Source of the DNA: an uncultured Clostridia bacterium
GTDB taxonomy: Bacteria > Bacillota > Clostridia > TANB77 > CAG-508
Length of the DNA: 64,000 nucleotides
Direction of reading: 5' to 3'
NCBI GenBank assembly: GCA_928721915.1
Contig: CAKMVZ010000002.1
Span: forward strand, 62,001 to 126,000
The position numbers were made by a program, and so were the translations under genes. Every line of letters begins with the position of its first letter. The first letter of the stretch is position 1. Positions 19,759 through 29,980 of this stretch are shown in pieces. Under the pieces are notes generated by a model. That model ran no database searches, was not told the origin of the DNA, and saw only the letters and a program-made list of their open reading frames with translations.

Positions 19759-21279
19759 CTATTCTTCTGTTTTTTCTTCTTCATCTTGTATTTGCTTCTT
19801 TGTTTTTTCTTGCTCATCAGTTAAGTTTTCAGTTAAATTAATTTCTTCACTTTTTTCTATATCCTCTTCTGGATAAATTCTTCTTTTTATAATTTTTCCT
19901 GTTATTTCATAAACTTCTGGTCTTTTACCATCTTCTGTCACATTTTCTATTTCTAATCTTAAATTATGTTCAATAGGAGCATCTTTTTTTACTTCATTTG
20001 GAATTAATTCAGCTTCTTTAATAATTGGCTTACTTACATTTTTTGGAGTTTCAGGTTCTATAGGTGCACTTGCAATTTCTTGAACTTTAGGTACTTCTTG
20101 TTTTTTTACTTTAGATGTAAATATAACTCTTAAAAGTGTTCCAAATCCAGTAATTGCTAAAATTATATTTATAATAAGTGTTGCTAAAAATCCAGTTTCG
20201 CCTAAAATTACTAATAAATCAAGTGCTATAACAACAGCTGAAACAAAAATTGTATAAATAAAAGCTTTTACTCTTGCATTTTTTCCTTTATTTCTAACTA
20301 ATCTTAATGCAAATGCTATTATAAAAATTGCTTTTCCAAAACAAACCAAAGCACTAAGTAAAATCAAAATAGCAAATCCATATCCAGCTCCTAATCCTAA
20401 AATCATTAAAGTTAGTGATATTAGTGCAATAATTATAATTTCTATAATTCCAGTAAAAAATGCTTTAAAAAATGAACTAATTCCTAAACTCAAATTAACT
20501 CCAACAAACTTTGGAAATCCACCAAGTACAATAATCGCAATAACTAAAATTATAGCAAATTTAGCTATAAGATTTGGAAGTATATCTTGAATTGTAACAG
20601 AATAATCTATATTTGAACTTTCAAAAACTTGAATATATGAATCTCTATTAATATCGCCTAAAAAATTAACCACATTTGCAACAATTCTTACATCATTTAA
20701 AACTTCTGTATCAACATCTGCATTTACTGAATTCGCTGCAATATAAGATGAGGTTATTTTTGATTTTACAAAATTAACATCGTTTGAAACAACATATAAA
20801 CTTCCTTCTAATTTTGTATTATCTAATTCAAATAAGTTTGAAAAAACAAATATATTTCCCGAAATATTACAATCTCTAAATTTTACATTTTTAGATGTAA
20901 TAATATAAATATTTCCTTCAATCTGTTTATTATCATAAATTACATCATCATTTGATTCTGCAATATAAATATCTGATAAAATTTTTTCTTTTTTAGAGTT
21001 ATTTTTTATTTCTGTCTTTGTAGAATCTGTCTTTATAGAATTAGAATCATTTTTGACACTATTAGTATTTTTATCACTAATAACATTATCAGAATTTGAT
21101 TCTTTCTTATTTTCTAATTCTTGTTTTTCTTTTAATTCTTCTTCTAAAGCTGGAATCAAATCTTCTTCTGAAAGTTCCTCTGGTAAAGATTCTATAGTAT
21201 TTGAAGTTGCAGCAAATACATTTGATACGCAAAACAAAATAATTAATACAATAAATACAATTAAAGTTTTTTTCTTCAT
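19759..21279 (-). CDS. Secreted/membrane protein with bactofilin-like beta-helix repeats
   Basis: 506 aa. Signal peptide (KKKTLIVFIVLIILFCVSNV), acidic linker, then a right-handed beta-helix-like repeat region (residues about 100-215, GNIYIITSKNVKFRDCNISG) resembling polymer-forming bactofilin domains. Four or more membrane helices follow (about 235-375) and then a cytoplasmic tail rich in Glu, Pro and Lys. Possible envelope scaffold; substrate unknown. Confidence 0.6.
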   Translation of the reverse strand: MKKKTLIVFIVLIILFCVSNVFAATSNTIESLPEELSEEDLIPALEEELKEKQELENKKESNSDNVISDKNTNSVKNDSNSIKTDSTKTEIKNNSKKEKILSDIYIAESNDDVIYDNKQIEGNIYIITSKNVKFRDCNISGNIFVFSNLFELDNTKLEGSLYVVSNDVNFVKSKITSSYIAANSVNADVDTEVLNDVRIVANVVNFLGDINRDSYIQVFESSNIDYSVTIQDILPNLIAKFAIILVIAIIVLGGFPKFVGVNLSLGISSFFKAFFTGIIEIIIIALISLTLMILGLGAGYGFAILILLSALVCFGKAIFIIAFALRLVRNKGKNARVKAFIYTIFVSAVVIALDLLVILGETGFLATLIINIILAITGFGTLLRVIFTSKVKKQEVPKVQEIASAPIEPETPKNVSKPIIKEAELIPNEVKKDAPIEHNLRLEIENVTEDGKRPEVYEITGKIIKRRIYPEEDIEKSEEINLTENLTDEQEKTKKQIQDEEEKTEE

Positions 21280-21282
21280 TTT

Positions 21283-21949
21283 TTAGACCTCTCCTTTTAA
21301 ATTTCGTATTGCCTTTTTGCTGTCACCTGAATTTAATATATAAGAACCTGAAACTAAAATATCAGCACCTGCATTTCTTGCAATTTCAGCTGTTTTATCA
21401 TTTATTCCACCATCAACTTCTATATTTACATCTAAATTATTTTCATCTATATATTTTCTTAAATTTTTAATTTTATTTTCACTTTCTGAAATGAAATTTT
21501 GTCCACCTTCACCTGGAACAACACTCATAACTAAAACTGTATGAATAAATGGTAAATATTCTTTTACTGAATCTACCGAAGTCTCGGGATTTATTGCAAT
21601 CCCGAGCTCTTATATTATTTCTTTTTAACTCATTAATAATATTTAAAACTCTTTGCCTATCTTTTGCGACTTCAATATGAAAACTAATAAGCCTTGGCTC
21701 TAATTCAACATAGTCATCAATATATTCTTCAATATTTTCTACCATTAAATGTACATCTAAGCCTAATAAAGAAATATGAGAAATTGCAGTTGCATACTCT
21801 TTCATTCTTTTTGATGTATCATTTTTTACAAATTTTCCATCCATAACATCTATATGAAAATAGTCAGTTTTTGCCACTTCTAAATTATAAAATGAATGCA
21901 CATAATCTTCTTCTCTTAAGCCTAAAACTGATGTTGAAATTTCTACCAT
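21283..21949 (-). CDS. rpe: Ribulose-phosphate 3-epimerase, one CGGG site
   Basis: 221 aa. The break is AGA GCT CGGG ATT GCA (21601-21604), read as RAGIAINPETSVDSV, the conserved Rpe loop. In triplets the frame continues into CNKSRDFGRF and ends early. Catalytic residues are in FHIDVMDGKFV, DVHLMVE and VNIEVDGGIND. Pentose phosphate pathway. Third in the prkC-prpC-rlmN run. Confidence 0.94.
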
Positions 21950-21970
21950 TTTTATACCTCTTCTTATACC

Positions 21971-24067
21971 TTATTTTGATATTGTTATAGTTTGATCTCC
22001 TGAGCTAAAATTAATATTATCATGATAAACCTGATTTCCACCAACTGTAATTATTACTTCTTTTGATCCTGATGTTTTATATGTTTTAGTATAACTTGTA
22101 GTATCAGTATTTACATTTTCATTACTTACTTGAATTCCTCCAACATATATTAAAACAGGAACTTTTGAAACTGCTGGTGAAGTAGAAGTAGTATTTACAG
22201 AATTTCCATCTTCATCAGAAGAATCGCTATCTTGGGCTTCAGGATAATATGAAGCAACATTTATATTAAATGTAACTGTTGATTCTACTGGCAATTTATT
22301 TACAACAAGCGATACTGTAACGTTTTCTTTAACATCAACTGTTTCTCCACTATCTAAAGCTTTTCCGTCAACTGTTTGTGAAATAACAACACCATCATCT
22401 TTTGATAAATCTTCTTCATAATTTACTTCTACAACTAAATTTTCAGATATTGCACTTAATATAGTTTTGGCATTAGCCTCTGTTTCGCCTATAACGCTTT
22501 TTACTGTTACTGTCTCAAATTGACTTCCAGAACTTACAACAATATTAATTGTAGTATTTTTAGCAATTTCTTCTCCTTCTAAAGGATCTACACTTAAAAC
22601 TATTCCTTCTTCAACTGTTTCACTAGTTTCTTCAGTAATATTTAAATTTACAAAACCAAGCTCTTTAAGTTCTGCCTCTACTTCTGAACGTTGTTTTCCT
22701 ACCATTTGAGTTGGTAAAACTCCAATTTCAGGTCCTGTGCTAACTGTAATTATTATTTCTTGATCTAAATTATATAAATAATTTGCTTTATTTGGTTCTA
22801 TTTTAATTATATATCCAGCCTCTACTGTATCACTTGATTCATTTTCAATTTTTACATTTGTAAATCCTGCATTTTCTAAAATAGTTTTTATCTCTTCTCC
22901 AGTTAATTGATCCTCAGCTTCTAAATCCAAACTTGTAACTTCTTCTGGAAGATAAGCTTGCTCTGTTCTTGAGCCATTTATAATACCAACTGTAATTAAA
23001 CCTACTATTAAAAAGATTATACCTAAAATAACAAGTATTGTTAAAAATTTTAAAAATCTATGTTTTTCATAAAATTCTTTTATTTTAGCTAATTTTCCTT
23101 TTTTCTTCTCAGACTCACCTTCTCCAATTTTAGGAGCATTTCTATCATTATTTCTTTCCATATCAAGTTCATAAATTGTTGGTATCTTTTGAGTTGGAGA
23201 ATCATCATCTTTTAAAGCTAAAACAACAAAATCTTCATTTGGTCTTTTTAAAGCCATTGATAAATCTTTTAACATTTCTGTTGCATTTTGATATCTCAAA
23301 TTTGGATCTTTTTGCATTGCTTTTAAAATAATTCTATTTACACTAACTGGTAAATCTTTTGCATAAGTAATTGGATCTACAGGTTCTTCTTGAACTTGTT
23401 TTAAAGCAACAGAAACAGGTGTATCTGCATCAAATGGAACTCTTCCTGTAACCATTTCATACATAACAACACCTAATGAATATAAATCAGATTTTGCATC
23501 AGTATATCCACCTCTTGCATGTTCAGGTGAAAAATAATGAACTGAACCAATAGTAGTTCCAAAAGCAGTTATTGTAGAATTTGAAACTGCCTTTGCAATA
23601 CCAAAATCTGTAACTTTTGCAATACCATCTTCTGTTATAATTATATTATGTGGTTTAATATCTCTATGTATAATATTATTTTTATGAGCTACTTCTAATG
23701 CTGAAGCTATTTGAATAGCAATGTTTACAGACCATTTCCAAGATAATTTTCCATCTTCTGTTATAATTTCTTTTAAAGTTTTACCTTGAATTAGTTCCAT
23801 TACTATATAATATAAATTATCCTCATTTCCTACATCATATATAGAAACTATATTTGGATGTGTAAGACTTGCTGCTGCTTGAGCTTCTGTATTAAATCTT
23901 CTAATAAAATCGCTATCTGTTGTAAATTCGTCTTTTAAAATTTTAATTGCAACAAATCTATTTAATACATGGCATTTTGCTTTATAAACAGTTGCCATTC
24001 CTCCTACACCAATTTTCTCCAAAATCTCATACCTATTATCTAACATTTTTCCTATAAGGTTCATCAT
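21971..24067 (-). CDS. prkC: PASTA-domain Ser/Thr protein kinase
   Basis: 698 aa: kinase domain (residues about 10-275; GVGGMATVYKA, HRDIKPHNIIITEDG, DFGIAKAV), a transmembrane helix near residue 350, then three PASTA repeats (each near DQEIIITVSTGP-like sequence) and a C-terminal extension. Senses muropeptides or lipid II outside the cell. Neighbour phosphatase prpC counteracts it. Confidence 0.95.
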   Translation of the reverse strand: MMNLIGKMLDNRYEILEKIGVGGMATVYKAKCHVLNRFVAIKILKDEFTTDSDFIRRFNTEAQAAASLTHPNIVSIYDVGNEDNLYYIVMELIQGKTLKEIITEDGKLSWKWSVNIAIQIASALEVAHKNNIIHRDIKPHNIIITEDGIAKVTDFGIAKAVSNSTITAFGTTIGSVHYFSPEHARGGYTDAKSDLYSLGVVMYEMVTGRVPFDADTPVSVALKQVQEEPVDPITYAKDLPVSVNRIILKAMQKDPNLRYQNATEMLKDLSMALKRPNEDFVVLALKDDDSPTQKIPTIYELDMERNNDRNAPKIGEGESEKKKGKLAKIKEFYEKHRFLKFLTILVILGIIFLIVGLITVGIINGSRTEQAYLPEEVTSLDLEAEDQLTGEEIKTILENAGFTNVKIENESSDTVEAGYIIKIEPNKANYLYNLDQEIIITVSTGPEIGVLPTQMVGKQRSEVEAELKELGFVNLNITEETSETVEEGIVLSVDPLEGEEIAKNTTINIVVSSGSQFETVTVKSVIGETEANAKTILSAISENLVVEVNYEEDLSKDDGVVISQTVDGKALDSGETVDVKENVTVSLVVNKLPVESTVTFNINVASYYPEAQDSDSSDEDGNSVNTTSTSPAVSKVPVLIYVGGIQVSNENVNTDTTSYTKTYKTSGSKEVIITVGGNQVYHDNINFSSGDQTITISK

Positions 24068-24085
24068 ATCTTAAATCTCTCCTAT

Positions 24086-24817
24086 TTAAACATTATCGAC
24101 AATTATAGCTGTAATATTATCAATGCCGCCCATTCTATTTGCTTCATTTATTAAAGCTACTTCCGGTTTATCTGGATTGTTAAGTAAAATTGAATAAATT
24201 TCATTTTCTTTTAACATATTTGTTAATCCATCTGAACACATAAGAAGTATATCACCTTTTAAAAATCCTTTATAAAATACATCTGGTTTAACCAAATTAT
24301 TACAGCCAAGTGCTTTTAAAAGCATATTTTTATTAGGATGATGATAAGCTTCATCTTTTGTTATGCTTCCATCTTTAATTAATTTTTCAACATAACTATG
24401 GTCTGTTGTAAGTCTCCTCATAACATTTTTTCTAATTCTATAAACACGACTGTCTCCAACATGACCAATAAAAACTTTATTATTCCATAAAATTACAACT
24501 TCTAGAGTAGTTCCCATATCATGCAGTTCTTCAATTTCAAGCGATTTTTCATAAACTATCATATTAGCATATTCCATAGCGCTATTAATTAAATTTAAAA
24601 TTTCATTTTTTTCTTTTTCTATTTTAGGCCAATTATTACAAATATAATTTTTAGCACAATTAACAGCCAAATTACTTGCTATTTCTCCACCTTTATATCC
24701 GCCCATTCCATCGGCTAAAATATACAGTTTAATATTATCCTCCAACGAACTTACATAATAATAATCCTGGTTCATATCTCTAGCTTTTCCAATATCTGAT
24801 TTAGCTAAAACTCTCAA
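24086..24817 (-). CDS. prpC: PP2C-family Ser/Thr protein phosphatase
   Basis: 243 aa. PP2C metal motifs are visible: DIGKARDMNQDYYY, YILADGMGGYKGGE, GHVGDSRVYRI and CSDGLTNML. Dephosphorylates PrkC targets. Shares a transcript with prkC and rlmN. Confidence 0.95.
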   Translation of the reverse strand: MRVLAKSDIGKARDMNQDYYYVSSLEDNIKLYILADGMGGYKGGEIASNLAVNCAKNYICNNWPKIEKEKNEILNLINSAMEYANMIVYEKSLEIEELHDMGTTLEVVILWNNKVFIGHVGDSRVYRIRKNVMRRLTTDHSYVEKLIKDGSITKDEAYHHPNKNMLLKALGCNNLVKPDVFYKGFLKGDILLMCSDGLTNMLKENEIYSILLNNPDKPEVALINEANRMGGIDNITAIIVDNV

Positions 24818-24832
24818 AATTTCACCTCATAT

Positions 24833-25879
24833 TTAACTTTCTAAATTCTGTTTTCTAAGTTGTCCGCAAGCAGCTTCAATATCTGAGCCAAGCTCTCTTC
24901 TAATTGTTGCAACAATTCCTTTTTCGTTTAAATAATCTCTAAACTTAATTATATTTTCATTTGTGCTTTTTGTATATTTTCCATCTTTAATTTCATTTAT
25001 TGGTATTAAATTAACATGTGAAAGCATTCCTTTCAAAAGCTTTGCGAGCTCATCTGCATCTTTTAAATTATCATTTTCGCTTTTTGCTAAAGCATATTCA
25101 AAAGAAATTCTTTTATTAGTTTTTTCTATATAATATTTACAAGCTTTTATTAACTCTTCAATAGGATAAACTTTATTAATTGGCATCATTTCACTTCTTT
25201 TTTTATTATTTGTACTATGAAGAGATATTGAAAGCGTGCATTGCAAATTTTCATTTGCCAAATCATAAATTCTTGGCACTATACCACTAGTTGAAATGCT
25301 AATATGCCTTGCGCCTATATTTAAAGCTTTTGGATTATTTAAAATCCTAATTGCTTTTATTACATTTTCATAATTATCTAAAGGCTCTCCAATTCCCATA
25401 AAAACAATATTTGAAACCTTTATATTTGCATCTTTTTCAATTGTTAAAATCTGCTCTACAATTTCTCCAGGGGTTAAACCTCTTTCAAATTTTATTCCAG
25501 TTGATGCACAAAATTTACATCCCATTCTACAACCAATTTGTGAAGAAACACAAACTGTATATCCATGGTGATATTGCATTAAAACACTTTCAATTAAATT
25601 TCCTTTCCCATCATTTATATTAAATAAATACTTTTTTGTTCCATCTACAGACTCTAGTTTTTTTACTATACTAAAATCTCCTAAAGAAAAATTATTTTTT
25701 AACTTTTCTCTTAAATCTATTGAAAGATTAGTCATTTCATCAAAACTTTGAACTCTATTTATATATATCCATTCAAAAATTTGAGAAGCTCTATATTGCT
25801 TTTCACCTAAAGAAATTAGTTCTTCTTTTAATTCATCTAAATTATAATCTTTAATATTTTTTATCAAAACTGCCTCCAT
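24833..25879 (-). CDS. rlmN: Dual-specificity 23S rRNA/tRNA (adenine-C2) methyltransferase
   Basis: 348 aa radical-SAM enzyme with the cluster motif CRMGCKFCAS and catalytic cysteine near AACGQLRKQ. Methylates A2503 of 23S rRNA. First gene of the rlmN-prpC-prkC-rpe run. GCTTGCGGA contains CGG out of frame with no shift. Confidence 0.95.
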   Translation of the reverse strand: MEAVLIKNIKDYNLDELKEELISLGEKQYRASQIFEWIYINRVQSFDEMTNLSIDLREKLKNNFSLGDFSIVKKLESVDGTKKYLFNINDGKGNLIESVLMQYHHGYTVCVSSQIGCRMGCKFCASTGIKFERGLTPGEIVEQILTIEKDANIKVSNIVFMGIGEPLDNYENVIKAIRILNNPKALNIGARHISISTSGIVPRIYDLANENLQCTLSISLHSTNNKKRSEMMPINKVYPIEELIKACKYYIEKTNKRISFEYALAKSENDNLKDADELAKLLKGMLSHVNLIPINEIKDGKYTKSTNENIIKFRDYLNEKGIVATIRRELGSDIEAACGQLRKQNLES

Positions 25880-25941
25880 TAATACGGATATAGTTTATCA
25901 CATTATATATTTTTTATCAATACCTTTATATCAAAAAAGAA

Positions 25942-25964
25942 TGCGCCTTAAAAAACTTGGCGCA
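25942..25964 (-). terminator. Rho-independent terminator after the glycosyltransferase
   Basis: Stem TGCGCC/GGCGCA with an 11-nt loop and a T-rich tract on the minus strand. Confidence 0.75.
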
Positions 25965-25969
25965 AAATC

Positions 25970-26857
25970 TTATTTTTTCATAAGTTTTCTTATTGGAACT
26001 TCTATGATAAGTTCCAATTTTCTCCACAAATTTAATAAATTAAAAATTAAAATTTGTAAAAAACTAATATTATTATAATTTTTTTGATAATACATTTTAC
26101 TTTTTTGTAACATTTTTATTTTTTTAAAATAATTATAAGCTTTATCAATAGTTTGACTTTCATAATGAGTAAAACTTATATCATTTAAACTATATTCTTC
26201 ATATCCTAGTTTTTTTATTTTACTAGCCAAAATATCTTCTTCGTAAAATAAGAAAGTATTTTCATCAAAAAAATTACATTTTTCAAATATTTTAGTTTTT
26301 ATTACAAAAAAAGCTCCTGAAACAGCCTCTACTTTTAACTCTGTTTTTTCAAAATCTTTTAAATTATATTCTCCTTTTCTTAATAACCACCAAAACAAAA
26401 CTTCAGTAAGTCTAGTTGAATTTACCATATCAATTGCAGGTTTTCTAATTTTCCAACTACTTCTTCTTACCAAATTTTGATTACTATCTACCATTTTAGG
26501 AGCACAAATACCTGCTTTATCATTTTTCTCTAAAAAATTAATACATTTTTCTATTGCTTCTGCTTTAATATCAATATCAGGATTTGAAATAATAATATAA
26601 TCAAATTTTTCATTTAAATTTAATAAATATTTTATCCCAAAATTATTACCATAAGAATATCCACCATTTTTTTTAGTTCTAATTACATGAACTTTATCGC
26701 TTTTTAAATTATTTAATTTATCCATACAATTTGGCTCTACAGACAAATTATCAACAATTACTATTTTATCTAAAATCTCATAGTTTTTTATTTTATTTAC
26801 ATACTTTACTGTATCATCAGCAGCATTGTAATTTAAAATTATAATTCCAGTTTTCAT
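25970..26857 (-). CDS. Family 2 glycosyltransferase
   Basis: 295 aa GT-A protein. The nucleotide-binding start is GIIILNYNAADDTVKYVNKI and the metal-binding region is ISNPDIDIKAEA. C-terminal half carries hydrophobic stretches. Rhamnosyl-type transferases look like this; the acceptor is unknown. Follows galE, which could supply UDP-Gal. Confidence 0.82.
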   Translation of the reverse strand: MKTGIIILNYNAADDTVKYVNKIKNYEILDKIVIVDNLSVEPNCMDKLNNLKSDKVHVIRTKKNGGYSYGNNFGIKYLLNLNEKFDYIIISNPDIDIKAEAIEKCINFLEKNDKAGICAPKMVDSNQNLVRRSSWKIRKPAIDMVNSTRLTEVLFWWLLRKGEYNLKDFEKTELKVEAVSGAFFVIKTKIFEKCNFFDENTFLFYEEDILASKIKKLGYEEYSLNDISFTHYESQTIDKAYNYFKKIKMLQKSKMYYQKNYNNISFLQILIFNLLNLWRKLELIIEVPIRKLMKK

Positions 26858-26876
26858 CTATTATTCCTTAATAACC

Positions 26877-27881
26877 TTATTTTTGATTTTTCATAAAATT
26901 CCAAGAATCTCTACACATATCTTCTAATGTTTTTTCTGTTTTCCAACCTAATTCGTTTTTTGCTTTTGAGCTATCTGCATAGTATTCATCTAAATCTCCA
27001 GGTCTTCTTTCAGCTATTTTATAATTTATTTTTATATTATTTACTTTTTCAAATGTTTTGACTAAATCTAAAACACTATATCCTTTTTCAGAACCAAAAT
27101 TATATGTAAATATACCACTTTTAGATTTTTCTAGTTTTTCTAATACTTTAACATGACCTTTTCCTAAATCAACAACATGAATATAGTCTCTAACTCCTGT
27201 TCCATCATGAGTATTATAATCATTTCCAAAAACATTTAAACATTCTAGTTCTCCTTTTGCAACTTTTAAAATATATGGCATTAAATTATTTGGAATTCCA
27301 ACAGGTTTTTCACCAATTAAACCACTACTATGTGCTCCTATTGGATTAAAATATCTAAGTATGCCAATATTCCATGAATTATCTGATTTATATAAATCTT
27401 CTAAAATTTGCTCAATCATTGCTTTAGTAGTTCCATACGGATTAGTAGTTTTTCCTCTACCCAAACTTTCAGAATATTTTTTAACTCCAGGATTTCCATA
27501 AACTGTTGCAGATGAACTAAAAACAAATTTTTTAACATCATATTTTTTCATCACTTCTAATAAATTTATAGTACTCATTAAATTATTATGATAATATTTA
27601 AGAGGTTCTCTGCAACTCTCACCAACAGCTTTATATCCAGCAAAATGAATAACACTATCTATTTTATTTTCTTCAAATATATTTTCAATTTCTTTTTTAT
27701 CTAATAAATCTTTAATATAAACTTTAGGCTCTACTCCTGTTATTTCTTTAATTTTATCCTTAACTTCAATTTCACTATTATAAAGATTATCAATTATTAT
27801 AACTTCATAATTATTTTGAATTAATTCTAAGGCAGTGTGAGAACCAATAAATCCAAGTCCGCCTGTAACTAAAACTTTCAT
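26877..27881 (-). CDS. galE: UDP-glucose 4-epimerase
   Basis: 334 aa short-chain dehydrogenase fold. NAD motif GGLGFIGSH, catalytic YGTTK with Ser in FSSSATVYG. Interconverts UDP-Glc and UDP-Gal. Upstream 27882-28060 holds a GTATGAT/ATCATAC hairpin in the leader but no other feature that I recognise. GGC GGA contains CGG out of frame. Confidence 0.94.
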   Translation of the reverse strand: MKVLVTGGLGFIGSHTALELIQNNYEVIIIDNLYNSEIEVKDKIKEITGVEPKVYIKDLLDKKEIENIFEENKIDSVIHFAGYKAVGESCREPLKYYHNNLMSTINLLEVMKKYDVKKFVFSSSATVYGNPGVKKYSESLGRGKTTNPYGTTKAMIEQILEDLYKSDNSWNIGILRYFNPIGAHSSGLIGEKPVGIPNNLMPYILKVAKGELECLNVFGNDYNTHDGTGVRDYIHVVDLGKGHVKVLEKLEKSKSGIFTYNFGSEKGYSVLDLVKTFEKVNNIKINYKIAERRPGDLDEYYADSSKAKNELGWKTEKTLEDMCRDSWNFMKNQK

Positions 27882-28074
27882 TTTTTTATAATTTGTATGA
27901 TATATTTAAAATAAAATCATACATTCCTTTCTTTTTTCTATATATATTAATTAATTTTTACAAAAAAGATTATATAAAAAAAGCCATTAATTGTCAATAA
28001 ATGCTTTTTTCACATGATAAAATTAAAAATATGTTTTAGCAATTAAAAATACTTACAAAAAACTTGTACTTTTC

Positions 28075-28102
28075 TTGACTAAAATAATATTTATGATATA
28101 AT
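28075..28102 (+). promoter_or_regulatory. Sigma-A-type promoter of the toxin-antitoxin pair
   Basis: TTGACT (28075-28080), a 16-nt spacer and TATAAT (28097-28102), 46 nt before the antitoxin ATG. AAAGGAGG lies just upstream of that ATG. Confidence 0.8.
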
Positions 28103-28148
28103 TCATTCATAGATTGTGAAAATCTAAAAAACAAAGGAGGTATTTTTT

Positions 28149-28328
28149 ATGAATGTTAAAGAAATTGCATTAGAAGTTATTAATGAATCACCTGATGATA
28201 TTACTATGTATGACTTAGTTCAGGAAATTTATGTAAGAGTTCACATTGAGCAAGGTCTTAAAGATGTTGAAGAAGGAAATGTCTATACTACTGAAGAAGT
28301 AAAAATGGAGCTTAATATTGATAGTTAG
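28149..28328 (+). CDS. Putative antitoxin
   Basis: 59 aa, starts MNVKEIALEVINESPDDITM; contains YDLVQEIYVRVHIEQGLKDV, resembling small antitoxins found ahead of RelE/ParE toxins. Overlaps the toxin start by 11 nt, indicating translational coupling. Would bind the toxin and autoregulate the promoter; inferred from family behaviour. Confidence 0.75.
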   Translation: MNVKEIALEVINESPDDITMYDLVQEIYVRVHIEQGLKDVEEGNVYTTEEVKMELNIDS

Positions 28329-28626
28329 ATGGTCTAAAAGTTCTAAAAAAGACATCAAAGACTACAAAAGGAACTCCTCAAGGAACCTTAACAATGTGGA
28401 AAAAAATATTTCTAAACTTATGAATTACATAAATATGCTGTCTACAAACCACTATTTAGGAAAACTAGTCCTGCAAAAAAGAAATTATCAAATAAGACAA
28501 CTTATATTTAGACAGCATAGAGTTTTTTATTCAGTATATTCTAATAAAATTTTTATTATCTCAATTGTTCATATATATAGAAATGTTAATTCTTACTTAA
28601 ATTACTTCAAAGAAATTTTAATTTAA
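28318..28626 (+). CDS. RelE/ParE-family toxin
   Basis: 102 aa from TTG 28318, overlapping the antitoxin. IVRWSKSSKKDIKDYKR start, then IRQLIFRQHRVFYSVYSNKI and a closing HIYR(N), the RelE/ParE pattern. Basic protein. Isolated plus-strand pair in a minus-strand block, suggesting a mobile accessory module. Confidence 0.8.
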   Translation: MIVRWSKSSKKDIKDYKRNSSRNLNNVEKNISKLMNYINMLSTNHYLGKLVLQKRNYQIRQLIFRQHRVFYSVYSNKIFIISIVHIYRNVNSYLNYFKEILI

Positions 28627-28652
28627 TTCTAAAAAAAATCCAAAAAATAATT

Positions 28653-28687
28653 TAACCCCATATACGTTAAATTAGTATATGGGGTTA
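28653..28687. terminator. Bidirectional terminator between the toxin gene and rplS
   Basis: Stem AACCCCATATAC/GTATATGGGGTT, 9-nt loop, then TATTTTTAT. Confidence 0.85.
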
Positions 28688-28709
28688 TTTTTATATAAAG
28701 TTATAAAAT

Positions 28710-29228
28710 TTATTTTTCTTCTTTTTTAACTTCTTCAGTTGTAGAAGTAGTTTCTTCAGCTTTTGGAGCTTCTTTTTCTACTGGTGCTTCTTCTGGAACT
28801 TCTACTGTTTCAGCGCTTTCTGCTGCTTCTAGTTCACCTGGAACTAATTCTTCCTTAACAGTAATTTCTCTAGTTTCAATTCTTGCACCAATTTTCTCTT
28901 TAGTTTTAGCAGCTTTACCAACTCTATCTCTTAAATAATAAAGTTTAGCTCTTCTTGCTTTACCAACTCTTACTACCTCAACTTTTTCTACTAATGGTGA
29001 ATGAATTAAAAATGTTTTTTCAACTCCAACACCATATGAAATTCTTCTAACTGTAAATGTAGCATTTAATCCGCCACCTTGTTTTTTAATAATAATACCT
29101 TCGAAAACTTGGATTCTCTCTTTGTTTCCCTCTTTAATTCTTACATGAACTCTAACTGTATCACCAATTTTTAATTCTGGAATTTTATTTTTTAATTGTT
29201 CATGCTCGATTGATTTAATAATATCCAT
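28710..29228 (-). CDS. rplS: Ribosomal protein L19 with long acidic C-terminal tail
   Basis: 172 aa; the L19 core (DTVRVHVRIKEGNKERIQVF, GVGVEKTFLIHSPLVEKVEV) is about 115 residues. The last 55 or so residues are a Glu/Ala/Pro/Thr-rich acidic extension (VPEEAPVEKEAPKAEETTS). Same frame, no stop, so it is a genuine extension. Sits after trmD as usual. Confidence 0.93.
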   Translation of the reverse strand: MDIIKSIEHEQLKNKIPELKIGDTVRVHVRIKEGNKERIQVFEGIIIKKQGGGLNATFTVRRISYGVGVEKTFLIHSPLVEKVEVVRVGKARRAKLYYLRDRVGKAAKTKEKIGARIETREITVKEELVPGELEAAESAETVEVPEEAPVEKEAPKAEETTSTTEEVKKEEK

Positions 29229-29259
29229 TATTAAATAACTCCTTTCTTAAAATTTAATT

Positions 29260-29979
29260 TTATTTATTTCCAATACTTCTCAAAAATTTTTTATCATCTT
29301 CAGTTAAATTAGCACTTTTTAAAATATCTTTTCTTTTATTATATGTGTTTCTTAAAGCCTCTTGTCTCCTCCATTTTGCAATATTTTCATGATGACCTGA
29401 AAGTAAAACTTCAGGAACTCTTAAACCTTCAAAATATTCAGGTTTAGTGTATTGTGGATACTCTAAAAGTCCATCTACAGAAAAACTTTCTTCTATTTCA
29501 GAACCATTTGATAATACACCTGAAATATATCTTGAAACAGAATCAACTAAAACCATTGCAGGAATTTCTCCACCTGTTAAAACATAATCTCCAATAGATA
29601 TTTCTTCTGGAGCTATTTTATCTATAACTCTTTGATCAATTCCTTCATAATGACCACATAATAAAATTAAATGATTATATTTTGCTAAATCTTCTACTTT
29701 AGCTTGATTTAACGTTTTGCCCTGAGGCGTTAAATAAATTGCTTTACTATCAGAAGTTTTCACACTTAAATAAGCATCCCATACAACATCTGGTTTAATA
29801 AGCATTCCTGCTCCTCCACCATAAGGTGTATCATCAACTTGTTTATGCTTATTCTTTGAAAAATCCCTGATATTAATTAAATTTATTTCTAAAATATTTT
29901 TTGAAGTTGCTCTACCAATAATACTTTTGTTTAAAGGTTCAAACATCTCTGGAAAAAGTGTTAAAATATCAAATTTCAT
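29260..29979 (-). CDS. trmD: tRNA (guanine37-N1)-methyltransferase
   Basis: 239 aa from ATG 29979 (MKFDILTLFPEMFEPLNKSI), with AAGGGG upstream. SPOUT knot motif GDYVLTGGEIPAMV. The ribosome site lies inside the corrected 3' end of rimM, whose stop is adjacent, so the pair is translationally coupled. Confidence 0.95.
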   Translation of the reverse strand: MKFDILTLFPEMFEPLNKSIIGRATSKNILEINLINIRDFSKNKHKQVDDTPYGGGAGMLIKPDVVWDAYLSVKTSDSKAIYLTPQGKTLNQAKVEDLAKYNHLILLCGHYEGIDQRVIDKIAPEEISIGDYVLTGGEIPAMVLVDSVSRYISGVLSNGSEIEESFSVDGLLEYPQYTKPEYFEGLRVPEVLLSGHHENIAKWRRQEALRNTYNKRKDILKSANLTEDDKKFLRSIGNK

Positions 29980-29980
29980 A

